Both the position numbers and the translations under genes were made by a program. A stretch of 64,000 bases of DNA from assembly GCA_023431055.1 (NCBI GenBank), contig JAEYXX010000076.1:24128-88127 (forward strand), given 5' to 3'. Below the pieces are notes generated by a model, which worked only from the letters and a program-made list of their open reading frames with translations, did no database searches and had not been told where the DNA came from. Below are positions 19,954 through 31,604 of this stretch, piece by piece. The stretch is from Pseudomonadota bacterium. Its GTDB lineage: Bacteria; Pseudomonadota; Gammaproteobacteria; Pseudomonadales; Pseudomonadaceae. How positions within the stretch are numbered: position 1 is the stretch's first letter; each line of letters begins with the position of its first letter.

Positions 19954-21048
19954 ATGTCGGAACAGGAGCTGCAGGCGCTGCGCGTGCGCATCGACAACCT
20001 CGATGAGCGCATCCTCGAGCTGATCAGCGACCGCGCGCGCTGCGCCGAAGAAGTGGCGCGGGTGAAGATGAAGGAGCTCAAGGAGGGCGAGTCGCCGGTG
20101 TTCTATCGCCCCGAGCGCGAGGCCCAGGTACTCAAGCGCATCATGGAGCGCAACAAGGGCCCGCTGGGCAACGAGGAAATGGCGCGGCTGTTCCGTGAAA
20201 TCATGTCCTCCTGCCTGGCCCTGGAGAATCCGCTCAAGGTCGCCTACCTCGGCCCTGAGGGCACCTTCAGTCAGGCTGCGGCGATGAAGCACTTCGGTCA
20301 CGCGGTGATCAGCGTACCGATGGCGGCCATCGACGAGGTGTTCCGCGAAGTGGCCGCTGGTGCAGTGAACTTCGGCGTGGTGCCGGTGGAGAACTCCACC
20401 GAAGGTGCGATCAACCACACCCTCGACAGCTTCCTCGAGCATGACATGGTGATCTGCGGCGAAGTCGAGCTGCGCATCCACCATCACCTGCTGGTCGGCG
20501 AGACCACCAAGACCGACAAGATCACCCGCATCTACTCCCATGCCCAGTCGCTGGCGCAGTGCCGCAAGTGGCTGGACGCGCACTACCCGAACGTCGAGCG
20601 CGTGGCGGTTTCCAGCAACGCCGATGCGGCCAAGCGGGTCAAGAGCGAGTGGAACAGCGCGGCTATCGCCGGCGACATGGCGGCCAATCTGTATGGCCTG
20701 ACCAAGCTGGCGGAAAAGATCGAGGATCGCCCGGACAACTCCACGCGCTTTCTCATCATCGGCAACCAGGAAGTGCCGCCGACAGGCGACGACAAGACCT
20801 CGATCATCGTCTCCATGCGCAACAAGCCGGGTGCGCTTCACGAGCTTCTGGTGCCGTTCCACAACAACGGCATCGACCTGACCCGTATCGAAACCCGCCC
20901 GTCGCGCAGTGGCAAGTGGACCTACGTGTTCTTCATCGACTTCGTCGGCCACCACCGCGACCCGTTGATCAAGGACGTGCTGGAGAAGATCGGCCAGGAG
21001 GCCGTGGCGTTGAAGGTGCTGGGCTCCTATCCAAAGGCGGTGTTGTAA
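19954..21048 (+). CDS. pheA: Chorismate mutase / prephenate dehydratase (P-protein)
   Basis: A 364-residue bifunctional enzyme of phenylalanine synthesis. The AroQ chorismate mutase domain occupies about residues 1-90 (LRVRIDNLDERILELISDR). The prephenate dehydratase domain (about 95-275) has AYLGPEGTFSQAAA, VPVENSTEGAINHTLDSF and the NSTRFLI catalytic motif. The C-terminal ACT domain (about 280-364) has NKPGALHELL and IETRPSR, the site of phenylalanine feedback inhibition. It starts one base after serC stops, so translation is probably coupled. Confidence 0.96.
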   Translation: MSEQELQALRVRIDNLDERILELISDRARCAEEVARVKMKELKEGESPVFYRPEREAQVLKRIMERNKGPLGNEEMARLFREIMSSCLALENPLKVAYLGPEGTFSQAAAMKHFGHAVISVPMAAIDEVFREVAAGAVNFGVVPVENSTEGAINHTLDSFLEHDMVICGEVELRIHHHLLVGETTKTDKITRIYSHAQSLAQCRKWLDAHYPNVERVAVSSNADAAKRVKSEWNSAAIAGDMAANLYGLTKLAEKIEDRPDNSTRFLIIGNQEVPPTGDDKTSIIVSMRNKPGALHELLVPFHNNGIDLTRIETRPSRSGKWTYVFFIDFVGHHRDPLIKDVLEKIGQEAVALKVLGSYPKAVL

Positions 21049-21058
21049 CCGCGCCCTC

Positions 21059-21105
21059 GTAGGAGCGGCTTTAGCCGCGATATTCGCGACTGAAGTCGCA
21101 CCTAC
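21059..21105. repeat. REP element between pheA and hisC
   Basis: GTAGGAGCGGCTTTAGCCGCGA faces TCGCGACTGAAGTCGCACCTAC. This is a single REP pair inside the operon, where it may modulate mRNA stability. Confidence 0.75.
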
Positions 21106-21141
21106 GAAGCCTGTGGCTCGGTCGAGACAATGAGGTTTGTG

Positions 21142-22251
21142 ATGAGTTGCGATTTCCTGACCCTGGCCCAGCCAGGGGTGCAAAAACTGTCCCCCTATGT
21201 ACCAGGCAAGCCCGTCGATGAGCTGGCCCGCGAACTGGGGCTCGATCCGGCCGGTATCGTCAAGCTGGCCAGCAACGAGAACCCACTCGGCCCGAGCGAC
21301 AAGGTTCTGGCAGCGATTCGCGCCGAACTGGACGAGCTGACCCGCTACCCGGATGGCAATGGCTTCACCCTAAAGACCGCACTGGCTGCCCGTTATGGCG
21401 TCGACGCCGCTCAGGTCACCCTGGGCAATGGCTCCAACGACATCCTCGAGCTGGTCGCCCGTGCCTATCTGGCACCTGGTCTCAACGCCGTGTTCAGCGA
21501 CTACGCCTTCGCGGTTTACCCCATCGCCACTCAGGCAGTCGGCGCGCAGGGCAAGATCGTGCCGGCCAAGGATTACGCTCACGACCTGCAAGCGATGCTT
21601 GCCGCCATCGATGACAAGACCCGCGTCGTCTTCATCGCCAATCCCAACAACCCGACCGGCACCTGGTTCGGTCCGGATGCGCTGGAAAGCTTCCTGGCCA
21701 AGGTGCCGGAGTCGGTGCTGGTGGTGCTGGACGAGGCCTATATCGAATACGCCGAAGGCGACGAACTGCCCGATGGCCTGGATTATCTGGCGCGCCATCC
21801 CAACCTGCTGGTCTCGCGCACCTTCTCCAAGGCCTATGGTCTGGCCGCGCTGCGCGTGGGCTACGCGATCAGCTCGCCGGCCATTGCCGACGTGCTCAAT
21901 CGCGTGCGCCAGCCGTTCAACGTCAACAGCCTGGCCCTGGCCGCTGCCTGTGCAGCACTGGCCGATACCGAGTACCTGGCCGAGAGCCGTCGCCTCAACG
22001 ACGCCGGCATGCAGCAGCTAGAAGAGGGCTTGCGTGCCCTGGGGCTGAGCTGGATTGCCTCCAAGGGCAACTTCATCGCTGTCGACTTCGGTCGCGATAC
22101 CGCGGCGATCAATCAGGCGCTGCTGCGTGAAGGGGTTATCGTGCGGCCGATGGCCGGCTACCGCATGCCCAACTTCCTGCGCGTATCCATCGGCCTGCCG
22201 CGCGAGAATGCCCGTTTCCTCGAGGCTCTGGCCAAGGTGCTGTCGGCGTGA
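21142..22251 (+). CDS. hisC: Histidinol-phosphate aminotransferase
   Basis: A 369-residue fold-type I PLP aminotransferase. It has KLASNENPLGPS near the N-terminus, the NPNNPTGT motif, VLDEAYIEYA and the PLP lysine in SRTFSKAYGLAALRVGY. HisC enzymes act on histidinol phosphate and often on aromatic keto acids. Its position between pheA and tyrA suggests a role in phenylalanine/tyrosine transamination (the second HisC of Pseudomonas). ATG at 21142 follows a GAGG site; an ATG four codons upstream is in frame. Its stop overlaps the GTG of tyrA::aroA. Confidence 0.9.
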   Translation: MSCDFLTLAQPGVQKLSPYVPGKPVDELARELGLDPAGIVKLASNENPLGPSDKVLAAIRAELDELTRYPDGNGFTLKTALAARYGVDAAQVTLGNGSNDILELVARAYLAPGLNAVFSDYAFAVYPIATQAVGAQGKIVPAKDYAHDLQAMLAAIDDKTRVVFIANPNNPTGTWFGPDALESFLAKVPESVLVVLDEAYIEYAEGDELPDGLDYLARHPNLLVSRTFSKAYGLAALRVGYAISSPAIADVLNRVRQPFNVNSLALAAACAALADTEYLAESRRLNDAGMQQLEEGLRALGLSWIASKGNFIAVDFGRDTAAINQALLREGVIVRPMAGYRMPNFLRVSIGLPRENARFLEALAKVLSA

Positions 22252-24488
22252 CTGTCACCGCAGTGCAATCGAGCGCCCCTAAGATCGGCCGCCTGGTGGT
22301 GGTCGGCCTCGGTCTGATCGGCGGCTCCTTCGCCAAAGGATTACGTGAGCGCGGCCTGTGCCGCGAGGTGGTGGGGGTCGATCTGGATGCCGAGTCGCGT
22401 CGCCTGGCGGTGCAGTTGGGCGTGGTCGATCGTTGCGAGACCGATCTGGCAGCCGCCTGTCAGGGGGCGGAGGTCATTCAGTTGGCCGTGCCTATCCTGG
22501 CGATGGAAAAGGTGCTTGCGCAGTTGGCCGGCCTGGACCTTGGCGATGCCGTGCTCACCGATGTGGGGAGTGCCAAGGGCAATGTCGTGCGTGCCGCGCG
22601 CCTGGCTTTCGCCGGCAAAAATGTGCGGCTGGTGCCGGGGCACCCCATCGCGGGCTCCGAGCAGAGTGGGGTAGAGGCGGCCAATGCCGAGCTGTTCCGT
22701 CGCCATAAGGTCATCCTGACGCCTTGCGAACACAGCGATGAAGCCGCTGTGGCGCTGGTCGAAAGCCTGTGGCGCGAGCTGGGTGCGGACGTCGAGGCGA
22801 TGGAGGTGGAACACCACGACCAGGTGCTCGCCGCCACCAGTCACTTGCCGCACCTCCTGGCCTTTACCCTGGTCGACTCGTTGGCCAAGCGCAGCGAGAA
22901 CCTGGAGATTTTCCGCTATGCCGCTGGCGGCTTCCGCGACTTCACGCGGATCGCCGGCAGTGACCCGGTGATGTGGCACGATATCTTCCTTGCCAACCGC
23001 GAGGCTGTGCTGCGCACACTGGATACATTTCGCGACGACCTCGACGCCCTGCGCGACGCGGTCGACGCCGGGGATGGGTATCAACTGCTGGGCGTGTTCA
23101 CCCGCGCCCGCGTTGCCCGCGAACATTTCAGCAAAATTCTGGCCCGCAGGGCCTATGTGGAAGCTATGCACTCGACCGATCTGATTTTCCTTGCAAAACC
23201 TGGTAGCAGCCTGTCCGGACGTATCCGCGTACCCGGTGACAAATCCATCTCGCACCGCTCGATCATGCTGGGTTCGCTGGCCGAAGGCACTACTGAGGTC
23301 GAAGGCTTCCTCGAGGGCGAGGACGCTCTGGCCACCCTGCAGGCATTCCGCGACATGGGCGTGGTCATCGAAGGCCCGCACCATGGCCGCGTAACCATTC
23401 ATGGTGTCGGCCTGCATGGCCTGAAAGCGCCGGCTGGCCCGCTGTACATGGGCAACTCCGGCACCTCCATGCGCCTGCTCTCCGGTCTGCTGGCGGCGCA
23501 GCCGTTCGATACCACCCTGACCGGCGACGCTTCGCTGTCCAAGCGCCCGATGAATCGCGTCGCCAAGCCGTTGCGCGAGATGGGCGCAGTGATCGAGACC
23601 GGCCCGGAAGGCCGTCCGCCGCTGACCATCAAGGGCGGCCAGCGCCTGACCGGCATGGCCTACGAAATGCCGATGGCCAGTGCTCAGGTCAAATCCTGCC
23701 TGCTGCTGGCTGGCCTGTACGCCGCTGGCAGCACCTCGGTGACCGAGCCGGCGCCGACTCGTGACCACACCGAACGCATGCTGCGTGGTTTCGGCTACCC
23801 GGTGAGCGTGGAGGGCAGTACCGCCAGTGTCGAGGCCGGGCACAAGCTGACCGCCACGCGCATCGAGGTGCCGGCCGATATCTCCTCGGCGGCGTTCTTC
23901 CTGGTCGCTGCCAGCATCGCTGAAGGCTCCGAACTGGTACTGGAGCACGTCGGCATCAACCCGACCCGCACCGGCGTGATCGATATTCTCAAACTGATGG
24001 GCGGCGATATCACCCTGGAGAACCAGCGTGAAGTGGGCGGCGAGCCAGTCGCTGATATTCGCGTGCGTGCAGCCAAGCTCAAAGGCATCGACATTCCGGA
24101 AGACCTGGTGCCGCTGGCCATCGATGAATTCCCGGTGCTGTTCGTCGCCGCCGCCTGCGCCGAAGGTCGTACCGTGCTGCGCGGCGCCGAAGAACTGCGA
24201 GTCAAGGAGTCGGACCGTATTCAGGTCATGGCCGATGGCCTTATCTCGCTGGGCGTCAAGGCCGAGCCGACCCCCGATGGCATCATCATCGAAGGCGGTA
24301 GCATCGGCGGTGGCGAAGTCTGGGCGCATGGCGACCACCGCATTGCCATGTCCTTCAGCGTCGCCTCGCTGCGCGCCACTGCGCCGATCCGCATTCATGA
24401 CTGTGCCAACGTCGCTACGTCCTTCCCCAACTTCCTGGCCTTGTCGGCTGAAGTCGGCATCAACGTGGCTGTAGAGGGCAAGGCATGA
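22248..24488 (+). CDS. tyrA-aroA: Fused prephenate dehydrogenase / EPSP synthase
   Basis: A 746-residue fusion. Residues about 1-300 are a TyrA-type dehydrogenase: cofactor motif [13 protein letters not shown], and the catalytic [12 protein letters not shown] segment. Residues about 310-746 are AroA (EPSP synthase), which joins shikimate-3-phosphate and [24 protein letters not shown] and KESDRI. The fusion is characteristic of Pseudomonas and relatives. GTG at 22248 overlaps the hisC stop (GTGA). The last codons overlap cmk by ATGA. The AroA half looks like the glyphosate-sensitive class I type by motif, though this was not tested. Confidence 0.95.
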   Translation: MTVTAVQSSAPKIGRLVVVGLGLIGGSFAKGLRERGLCREVVGVDLDAESRRLAVQLGVVDRCETDLAAACQGAEVIQLAVPILAMEKVLAQLAGLDLGDAVLTDVGSAKGNVVRAARLAFAGKNVRLVPGHPIAGSEQSGVEAANAELFRRHKVILTPCEHSDEAAVALVESLWRELGADVEAMEVEHHDQVLAATSHLPHLLAFTLVDSLAKRSENLEIFRYAAGGFRDFTRIAGSDPVMWHDIFLANREAVLRTLDTFRDDLDALRDAVDAGDGYQLLGVFTRARVAREHFSKILARRAYVEAMHSTDLIFLAKPGSSLSGRIRVPGDKSISHRSIMLGSLAEGTTEVEGFLEGEDALATLQAFRDMGVVIEGPHHGRVTIHGVGLHGLKAPAGPLYMGNSGTSMRLLSGLLAAQPFDTTLTGDASLSKRPMNRVAKPLREMGAVIETGPEGRPPLTIKGGQRLTGMAYEMPMASAQVKSCLLLAGLYAAGSTSVTEPAPTRDHTERMLRGFGYPVSVEGSTASVEAGHKLTATRIEVPADISSAAFFLVAASIAEGSELVLEHVGINPTRTGVIDILKLMGGDITLENQREVGGEPVADIRVRAAKLKGIDIPEDLVPLAIDEFPVLFVAAACAEGRTVLRGAEELRVKESDRIQVMADGLISLGVKAEPTPDGIIIEGGSIGGGEVWAHGDHRIAMSFSVASLRATAPIRIHDCANVATSFPNFLALSAEVGINVAVEGKA

Positions 24489-25150
24489 ATGCCCCAGTCA
24501 TTACCGTCGATGGGCCGAGCGGGTCGGGCAAGGGCACGCTGTGCGCCTTGCTGGCCAAGCAGCTGGGCTGGAACCTGCTCGACTCCGGCGCCCTCTATCG
24601 CCTGCTGGCCTTCGCTGCCGGCAACCACGGTATCGATCTGACCAACGAAGAGTCGCTCAAGCAGCTGGCCGCACATCTGGATGTGCAGTTCATCGATAAG
24701 CGCATCATCCTCGAAGGCGAGGAGGTGACCGACGCCATCCGCAACGAACAGATCGGCGCCGGTGCTTCCATGGTCGCCTCGCTGCCTGCCGTGCGCGAAG
24801 CGCTGCTGCAGCGTCAGCGCGCGTTTCAGGAGATGCCGGGCCTAGTGGCCGATGGTCGCGACATGGGCACCGTGGTGTTCGCCGACGCGCCGCTGAAGAT
24901 ATTCCTCACTGCCAGCGCCGAGGAGCGAGCACGTCGCCGTTACCTGCAGTTGAAGGCAAAGGGCGATGATGTTAATCTCGCGAGTCTTCTCGACGAGATA
25001 CGGGCGCGCGACGAGCGTGATACCCAGCGCGCGGTGGCGCCGCTCAAGCCGGCAGCCGACGCAATCGTGCTGGATTCCACCGAGCTTTCCATCGAGCAGG
25101 TGCTTGAACGAATTCTGCGCGAGGTCGCTGATCGCGATCTCGCCGGGTAA
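24485..25150 (+). CDS. cmk: Cytidylate kinase
   Basis: A 221-residue nucleoside monophosphate kinase that phosphorylates CMP and dCMP. The P-loop GPSGSGKGT begins at about residue 10, [10 protein letters not shown] follows, and the [24 protein letters not shown] region with the basic ARRRYLQLK segment is diagnostic. It overlaps tyrA::aroA by four bases. The cmk-rpsA adjacency is conserved through gamma-proteobacteria. Confidence 0.95.
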   Translation: MNAPVITVDGPSGSGKGTLCALLAKQLGWNLLDSGALYRLLAFAAGNHGIDLTNEESLKQLAAHLDVQFIDKRIILEGEEVTDAIRNEQIGAGASMVASLPAVREALLQRQRAFQEMPGLVADGRDMGTVVFADAPLKIFLTASAEERARRRYLQLKAKGDDVNLASLLDEIRARDERDTQRAVAPLKPAADAIVLDSTELSIEQVLERILREVADRDLAG

Positions 25151-25186
25151 GGGCTTTCGGTTGCTTTAAATCGAAGAGTCCGCAAG

Positions 25187-25230
25187 GAGGCATGCGGGAG
25201 ACCAGTCCTTGTCCCGCAGGCCTCTTTTTA
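25187..25230 (+). terminator. Terminator-like hairpin in the rpsA leader
   Basis: GAGGCATGCGGGA pairs with TCCCGCAGGCCTC (13 positions, one mismatch) around a 12-base loop, followed by TTTTTA. It lies 37 bases after the cmk stop and 70 bases before rpsA. It may end the upstream operon, or act as an attenuator or part of the S1 leader. Confidence 0.7.
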
Positions 25231-25299
25231 CATGAACGAACCCACATGGTCTGGAATGTGGTTTGGGCGAATCCCCGCCCTTGATCAACAGGAATCAAC

Positions 25300-26982
25300 A
25301 TGAGCGAAAGCTTTGCAGAACTTTTTGAAGAAAGCCTGAAATCCCTCGACATGCAGCCGGGTGCCATCATCACCGGCATCGTGGTCGACATCGACGGTGA
25401 CTGGGTTACCGTTCACGCCGGTCTGAAGTCCGAGGGCGTCATCCCGCTCGACCAGTTCTTCAACGAACAAGGCGAGCTGACCATCAAGGTCGGTGACGAA
25501 GTCCACGTCGCGCTGGACGCGGTTGAAGATGGCTTCGGTGAAACCAAGCTGTCCCGCGAGAAAGCCAAGCGCGCTGAATCCTGGCTGGTTCTGGAAGCTG
25601 CGTTCAACGCTGAAGAAGTGGTCAAGGGCGTTATCAACGGTAAGGTCAAGGGCGGCTTCACCGTTGACGTCAACGGCATCCGCGCGTTCCTGCCGGGTTC
25701 CCTGGTTGACGTCCGTCCGGTGCGTGATACCACTCACCTGGAAGGCAAAGAGCTGGAATTCAAGGTCATCAAGCTGGACCAGAAGCGCAACAACGTTGTC
25801 GTTTCCCGTCGTAGCGTCCTGGAAGCCGAGAACAGCGCCGAGCGCGAAGCTCTGCTGGAATCCCTGCAGGAAGGCCAGCAAGTCAAAGGTATCGTCAAGA
25901 ACCTCACCGACTACGGTGCGTTCGTTGACCTGGGCGGCGTAGATGGCCTGCTGCACATCACCGACATGGCTTGGAAGCGCATCAAGCACCCGTCCGAGAT
26001 CGTCAACGTTGGCGACGAGATCGACGTCAAGGTTCTCAAGTACGATCGCGAGCGTAACCGCGTATCCCTGGGCCTGAAGCAACTGGGCGAAGATCCGTGG
26101 GTTGCCATCAAGGCTCGTTACCCGGAAAACACCCGCGTCATGGCGCGCGTCACCAACCTGACCGACTACGGCTGCTTCGCTGAGCTGGAAGAAGGTGTTG
26201 AAGGTCTGGTGCACGTTTCCGAAATGGACTGGACCAACAAGAACATCCACCCGTCGAAAGTCGTCAACGTCGGCGACGAAGTGGAAGTCATGGTTCTGGA
26301 CATCGACGAAGAGCGTCGTCGTATCTCCCTGGGTATCAAGCAGTGCAAGACCAACCCGTGGGAAGACTTCTCCGGTCAGTTCAACAAGGGTGACAAGATC
26401 TCCGGCACCATCAAGTCGATCACCGATTTCGGTATCTTCATTGGTCTGGACGGCGGCATCGATGGCCTGGTTCACCTGTCCGACATCTCCTGGAACGAAG
26501 CCGGCGAAGAAGCCGTGCGTCGCTTCAAGAAGGGCGACGAGCTGGAAACCGTCATCCTGTCGGTTGACCCGGAGCGCGAGCGCATCTCCCTGGGCATCAA
26601 GCAACTGGAAGACGATCCGTTCAGCAACTACGTTTCCCTCAACGACAAGGGCACCATCGTCCGTGGCGTCGTGAAGGAAGTAGATGCCAAGGGCGCCATC
26701 ATCGACCTGGGCAACGAGATCGAAGCGACCCTGAAAGCCTCCGAAATCAGCCGTGACCGCGTTGAAGACGCGCGCAACGTCCTGAAGGAAGGCGACGAAG
26801 TAGAAGCCAAGATCATCAGCGTCGACCGCAAGTCCCGCGTCATCAGCCTGTCCATCAAGTCGAAAGACGTCGAGGACGAGAAGGACGCGATGAAGGAACT
26901 GCGTAACAAGCAAGACGTTGAAAGCACCGGCCCGACCACCATTGGTGATCTGATCCGTGCTCAGATGGAAAACCAGAACTAA
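25300..26982 (+). CDS. rpsA: 30S ribosomal protein S1
   Basis: A 560-residue mRNA-binding ribosomal protein made of six S1 (OB-fold) repeats. Repeats 3-6 are easily seen from their recurring core, for example [41 protein letters not shown] and [20 protein letters not shown]. It delivers structured or leaderless mRNAs to the 30S subunit and, in E. coli, represses its own translation. ATG at 25300 follows AACAGGAATCAAC. Codon use is strongly biased towards highly expressed-gene codons. A strong terminator follows. Confidence 0.97.
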   Translation: MSESFAELFEESLKSLDMQPGAIITGIVVDIDGDWVTVHAGLKSEGVIPLDQFFNEQGELTIKVGDEVHVALDAVEDGFGETKLSREKAKRAESWLVLEAAFNAEEVVKGVINGKVKGGFTVDVNGIRAFLPGSLVDVRPVRDTTHLEGKELEFKVIKLDQKRNNVVVSRRSVLEAENSAEREALLESLQEGQQVKGIVKNLTDYGAFVDLGGVDGLLHITDMAWKRIKHPSEIVNVGDEIDVKVLKYDRERNRVSLGLKQLGEDPWVAIKARYPENTRVMARVTNLTDYGCFAELEEGVEGLVHVSEMDWTNKNIHPSKVVNVGDEVEVMVLDIDEERRRISLGIKQCKTNPWEDFSGQFNKGDKISGTIKSITDFGIFIGLDGGIDGLVHLSDISWNEAGEEAVRRFKKGDELETVILSVDPERERISLGIKQLEDDPFSNYVSLNDKGTIVRGVVKEVDAKGAIIDLGNEIEATLKASEISRDRVEDARNVLKEGDEVEAKIISVDRKSRVISLSIKSKDVEDEKDAMKELRNKQDVESTGPTTIGDLIRAQMENQN

Positions 26983-26998
26983 GTTCGGGTAATTCATC

Positions 26999-27027
26999 AA
27001 AAAAGGCGACCTTCGGGTCGCCTTTTT
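26999..27027 (+). terminator. Rho-independent terminator after rpsA
   Basis: GGCGAC-CTTCGG-GTCGCC stem-loop preceded by an A run and followed by TTTTT, 17 bases beyond the rpsA stop. Confidence 0.95.
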
Positions 27028-27289
27028 CGTTTCCGCCGCTTCATTTTTAATCGCTTGGTGTATCGAGGCCTGCTTCCCGATGCACCTTGCTGGCGGGTGT
27101 TTTTCTTCTGCTCCTGTCGCTAAAGATCGACTCGATATCGGCATGTGCTCGGCGCCAATGAAATTGCTATATGGGGTCTTGTTTCCGGTGTTGCGCTAAC
27201 GCCTTGTTTTTTAGGCTGTTCAAAAGCTGAGCAGCGTGCTACAACCGAATCGTCGAGTCTTCTAGCCGCTTGAAAAAGAAGGGAAAACC
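27028..27289 (+). promoter_or_regulatory. ihfB upstream region
   Basis: The rest of the 307-base rpsA-ihfB gap has no coding sequence that I can support. It should hold the ihfB promoter, because the upstream terminator is strong. An AAGAAGGGAAAACC segment directly before the ATG is the ribosome-binding site. I could not pick a convincing -35/-10 pair. Confidence 0.5.
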
Positions 27290-27574
27290 ATGACCAAGTC
27301 GGAGTTGATCGAAAGAATTGTCACTCATCAGGGGCAGCTGTCCTCCAAGGATGTCGAGCTGGCCATCAAGACCATGCTGGAACAAATGTCCCAGGCGCTG
27401 GCGACGGGGGATCGCATCGAGATTCGCGGCTTTGGCAGCTTCTCGCTGCACTACCGCGCACCGCGTGTGGGGCGTAACCCGAAAACCGGCCAGTCGGTGC
27501 GCCTGGATGGCAAGTTCGTACCGCATTTCAAGCCGGGCAAGGAGTTGCGCGATCGGGTCAATGAGGACGAGTGA
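27290..27574 (+). CDS. ihfB: Integration host factor subunit beta
   Basis: A 94-residue histone-like DNA-bending protein that pairs with IhfA. Typical features are [10 protein letters not shown], the dimer core [20 protein letters not shown] and the beta-arm [13 protein letters not shown] with the intercalating Pro. The length matches Pseudomonas IhfB. It marks the left boundary of the O-antigen locus, as in P. aeruginosa. Confidence 0.95.
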   Translation: MTKSELIERIVTHQGQLSSKDVELAIKTMLEQMSQALATGDRIEIRGFGSFSLHYRAPRVGRNPKTGQSVRLDGKFVPHFKPGKELRDRVNEDE

Positions 27575-27778
27575 TGTTCTTGTGTGAGGAGTCGGCCTGA
27601 CGGCGTCAGTATTTCGTTATGCTTGCCAAACAGAAAAAAAACGTCAAAATGTGCTGGCTCTCACGTTAGTGGCCTTTTGATGGCTTCACTGGATGCATTC
27701 GCGTTTAGCTATTCTCATCGTATTCCGCACTACTGGGCTGAGTCCCTTTAAATTTCGCCAGCGCTAAGGGATTGACTC

Positions 27779-29245
27779 GTGCGGTACCCCTCGATTGTTC
27801 ATCACGGCGCCGTAACAGGTGTGACTGGCTCATGCCATCAACTGCAGATGGACGATGAGCATGCACTGCTGATTGACTGTGGCCTTTTTCAAGGCGCCGA
27901 AACCTCCCCTGAAGGCCGGGCAGGGGCCGGTAAGCTCGCAATCGACTTTTCTCTGGACGGCATCAAGGCGCTGGTTGCGACCCATGTTCATATCGACCAC
28001 GTTGGCCGCATCCCCTACCTACTAGCAGCCGGCTTCAAAGGCCCGATTCTCTGCAGTGAGCCATCAGCCAAGCTTTTGCCTATCGTCCTCGAGGATGCCT
28101 TCAAGCTCGGTTTCAGTCGCGACCAGAAACAGGTCGAGCGCTACCTTAAACTGATCGAGCAGCGCATCGTCGCCTTGCCCTTCAAGCAGTGGTTCACCCT
28201 GCTCGACACGCCACAGCTCAACGCGCGTATTCGTCTGCAGCGTGCTGGCCATATCCTAGGCTCGGCCTATGTCGAAGTAGACCTGCAGTACCCCGAGACG
28301 GGCGAGAAGAAGCGCATCGTGTTCTCTGGCGACCTGGGCGCACCTCATGCGCCAATCCTCCCGGCGCCGAAAGCCCCATACAAAGCCGATATCCTGGTCA
28401 TCGAAAGCACTTACGGCGACCGCTTGCATGAAGACCGCCGCAGCCGACGTGCGCGACTGGAGAAAGTGCTCGAACATGCGCTGAGCAACCAGGGCACTGT
28501 CATGATTCCGGCCTTTAGCATTGGTCGCACTCAGGAACTGCTCTACGAGCTCGAGGACATCATTCATCGCCGAGCGCTAAAGGAGTCGGCAAAGACTCAG
28601 CTAGATGCTTCCAAGTCGAAAATAAGCAAAGCCTCAGCCCATGACTGGGCAAGTTTGCCGATGATTCTCGATTCTCCGTTAGCCAGTCGCTTTACTGCGG
28701 TTTATTGCGAGCTTGACCAGTTTTGGGATGCAGAGGCGAGAGCGCGCTTGGCCAAAGGCCGTAACCCGCTGGCTTTTCGCAACTTGCTCACGGTCGATAG
28801 CCACCAGGCCCACCTGGCCATGGTCAATCGCCTGACGCAAACCGCTCAGCCGGCTATCGTTATCGCTGGCAACGGCATGTGCTCAAGTGGGCGTATCGTC
28901 AACTACCTGAAAGCCATGCTGGGCGATGAGCGGCATGATGTACTCTTTGTCGGCTACCAGGCTGAAGGTACGCCCGGCAGACAGATCCAGCGCTTCGGCC
29001 CGCGTAATGGCTATGTGGAATTTGACGGGCAGCGCTATGACATTCGGGCTCAGGTGCATACCATAGGCGGTTATTCTGCCCATGCGGATCAGAAGGGCCT
29101 GGTTAGCTTTGTTACCCGGATGACGCATTGGCCGTCAGAAGTTCGTATCGTGCATGGCGAGTCTGGAGCCAAGCAGCAATTCTCAACGGTTCTGCAGCAG
29201 CGCTACGACGCGACTGACAGGGCTTTAAAAGTAGTAATTCCGTGA
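27779..29245 (+). CDS. Metallo-beta-lactamase/beta-CASP ribonuclease-like protein
   Basis: A 488-residue beta-CASP-type metallo-beta-lactamase protein of the CPSF-73/YSH1-like group. The dinuclear zinc motif THVHIDHVGR is at residues 68-77 (H69, H71, D73, H74). Further motifs are RAGHILGSAYVEV, FSGDLGAPHAPIL, PAFSIGRTQELLYELE and the C-terminal GGYSAHADQKGL. Members act on RNA as endo/exonucleases. The likely start is the GTG at 27779 after AAGGGATT; no better ATG fits. It stands where P. aeruginosa has wzz, just upstream of wbpA, and may be part of the locus or a separate insertion. Confidence 0.8.
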   Translation: MRYPSIVHHGAVTGVTGSCHQLQMDDEHALLIDCGLFQGAETSPEGRAGAGKLAIDFSLDGIKALVATHVHIDHVGRIPYLLAAGFKGPILCSEPSAKLLPIVLEDAFKLGFSRDQKQVERYLKLIEQRIVALPFKQWFTLLDTPQLNARIRLQRAGHILGSAYVEVDLQYPETGEKKRIVFSGDLGAPHAPILPAPKAPYKADILVIESTYGDRLHEDRRSRRARLEKVLEHALSNQGTVMIPAFSIGRTQELLYELEDIIHRRALKESAKTQLDASKSKISKASAHDWASLPMILDSPLASRFTAVYCELDQFWDAEARARLAKGRNPLAFRNLLTVDSHQAHLAMVNRLTQTAQPAIVIAGNGMCSSGRIVNYLKAMLGDERHDVLFVGYQAEGTPGRQIQRFGPRNGYVEFDGQRYDIRAQVHTIGGYSAHADQKGLVSFVTRMTHWPSEVRIVHGESGAKQQFSTVLQQRYDATDRALKVVIP

Positions 29246-29266
29246 CGTTTTTGATGGGGTGTAAGA

Positions 29267-30583
29267 GTGAAGGCTGATTCGTTGCAAGCGTATATCGATA
29301 AATTCAAAAGCCGGGATGCGTTGATCGGTATTGTCGGTCTCGGCTATGTCGGCTTGCCGCTGATGTTGCGTTACAACGCCATTGGCTTTCGCGTGCTTGG
29401 CATTGATATTGACGTCGAAAAGGTCGAGCAGCTCAATACCGGGAAGAGCTATATCGAACATATCGCCAGCGAGCATGTTTCGCGTGCACGCAATAGTGGC
29501 TTCGAGGCCACATGCGATTTCGCACGGGCCAGCGAATGCGATGCTTTGATCCTGTGCGTGCCAACGCCGTTGAATAAGTATCGCGAACCCGATATGAGCT
29601 TCGTGATCAATACCACTGAGGCGATCAAACCTTATCTGCGCGCCGGGCAGGTAGTATCGCTGGAAAGCACCACCTATCCGGGGACGACCGAGGAAGAACT
29701 GCTTCCGCGCGTTGAGTCCGGTGGTCTGCGCGTCGGGGAGAACATCTTTCTGGTCTACTCCCCGGAGCGTGAAGACCCGGGCAACCCCAATTTCGAGACA
29801 CGCACCATCCCGAAAGTCATTGGCGGGCATACGCCGAAATGCCTGGAGGTCGGTATTGCTCTTTACGAGCAGGCCATCGACCAGGTCGTACCGGTCAGTT
29901 CGACTAAAGCAGCGGAAATGACCAAGCTGCTGGAGAACATCCATCGAGCGGTGAACATCGGTTTGGTCAACGAAATGAAAGTGGTCGCTGATCGCATGGG
30001 CATCGATATCTTCGAGGTGGTCGATGCGGCTGCGACCAAACCCTTCGGGTTTACCCCATACTATCCGGGGCCAGGTCTGGGGGGGCACTGCATCCCGATC
30101 GATCCGTTCTATCTGACCTGGAAAGCACGTGAGTACGGCTTGCATACCCGGTTCATCGAGTTGTCCGGCGAAGTTAATCAGGCCATGCCGGAATACGTAC
30201 TCGGCAAGCTGATGGATGGCTTGAATGATCGCGGACAAGCGCTCAGGGGCAGTCGTATCCTGGTATTGGGCATCGCCTACAAGAAGAACGTAGACGACAT
30301 GCGCGAATCGCCTTCGGTGGAGATCATGGAGCTCGTGCAGGCCAAAGGGGGCGTCGTTGCTTACAGCGATCCGCATGTGCCTTCGTTCCCCAAGATGCGC
30401 GAACATCATTTCGACCTGAGCAGCGAGCCTCTGACTGCCGAGAATATCGCCAGCTTCGACGCCGTGGTCTTGGCTACTGATCATGAGCGCTTTGACTACG
30501 ACCTTATCCAGACTCACGCCCGCCTGATCGTCGATACCCGTGGCAAGTATCGCGCTCCGCATCCGAACGTCATCAAGGCCTGA
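29267..30583 (+). CDS. wbpA: UDP-N-acetylglucosamine 6-dehydrogenase WbpA
   Basis: A 438-residue UDP-sugar dehydrogenase that oxidises UDP-GlcNAc at C6 to UDP-GlcNAcA with NAD+, the first step of the Wbp 2,3-diamino uronic acid pathway. NAD motif [12 protein letters not shown] is near residues 22-33, the catalytic Cys in [13 protein letters not shown], and the C-terminal domain contains [16 protein letters not shown]. The start is a GTG at 29267. Length is close to WbpA of P. aeruginosa O5 (436). First of wbpA-B-D-E; a strong hairpin separates it from wbpB. Confidence 0.92.
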   Translation: MKADSLQAYIDKFKSRDALIGIVGLGYVGLPLMLRYNAIGFRVLGIDIDVEKVEQLNTGKSYIEHIASEHVSRARNSGFEATCDFARASECDALILCVPTPLNKYREPDMSFVINTTEAIKPYLRAGQVVSLESTTYPGTTEEELLPRVESGGLRVGENIFLVYSPEREDPGNPNFETRTIPKVIGGHTPKCLEVGIALYEQAIDQVVPVSSTKAAEMTKLLENIHRAVNIGLVNEMKVVADRMGIDIFEVVDAAATKPFGFTPYYPGPGLGGHCIPIDPFYLTWKAREYGLHTRFIELSGEVNQAMPEYVLGKLMDGLNDRGQALRGSRILVLGIAYKKNVDDMRESPSVEIMELVQAKGGVVAYSDPHVPSFPKMREHHFDLSSEPLTAENIASFDAVVLATDHERFDYDLIQTHARLIVDTRGKYRAPHPNVIKA

Positions 30584-30591
30584 TTCTGATA

Positions 30592-31600
<1,009 letters not shown>

Positions 31601-31604
31601 GCCT

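Noticed and set aside
22341-24398. A 685-codon open frame antisense to tyrA::aroA
   Set aside because: The sense strand encodes recognisable TyrA and AroA motifs, whereas the antisense translation has none.
25285-27144. A 619-codon open frame antisense to rpsA
   Set aside because: Pure codon-bias shadow of a highly expressed gene; the repeats in it mirror the S1 repeats.
27575-27778. Looked for a JUMPstart/ops element upstream of the O-antigen locus
   Set aside because: I found no GGCGGTAG core in the 204-base gap. Only A/T-rich stretches are seen, and Pseudomonas generally lacks RfaH-type control.
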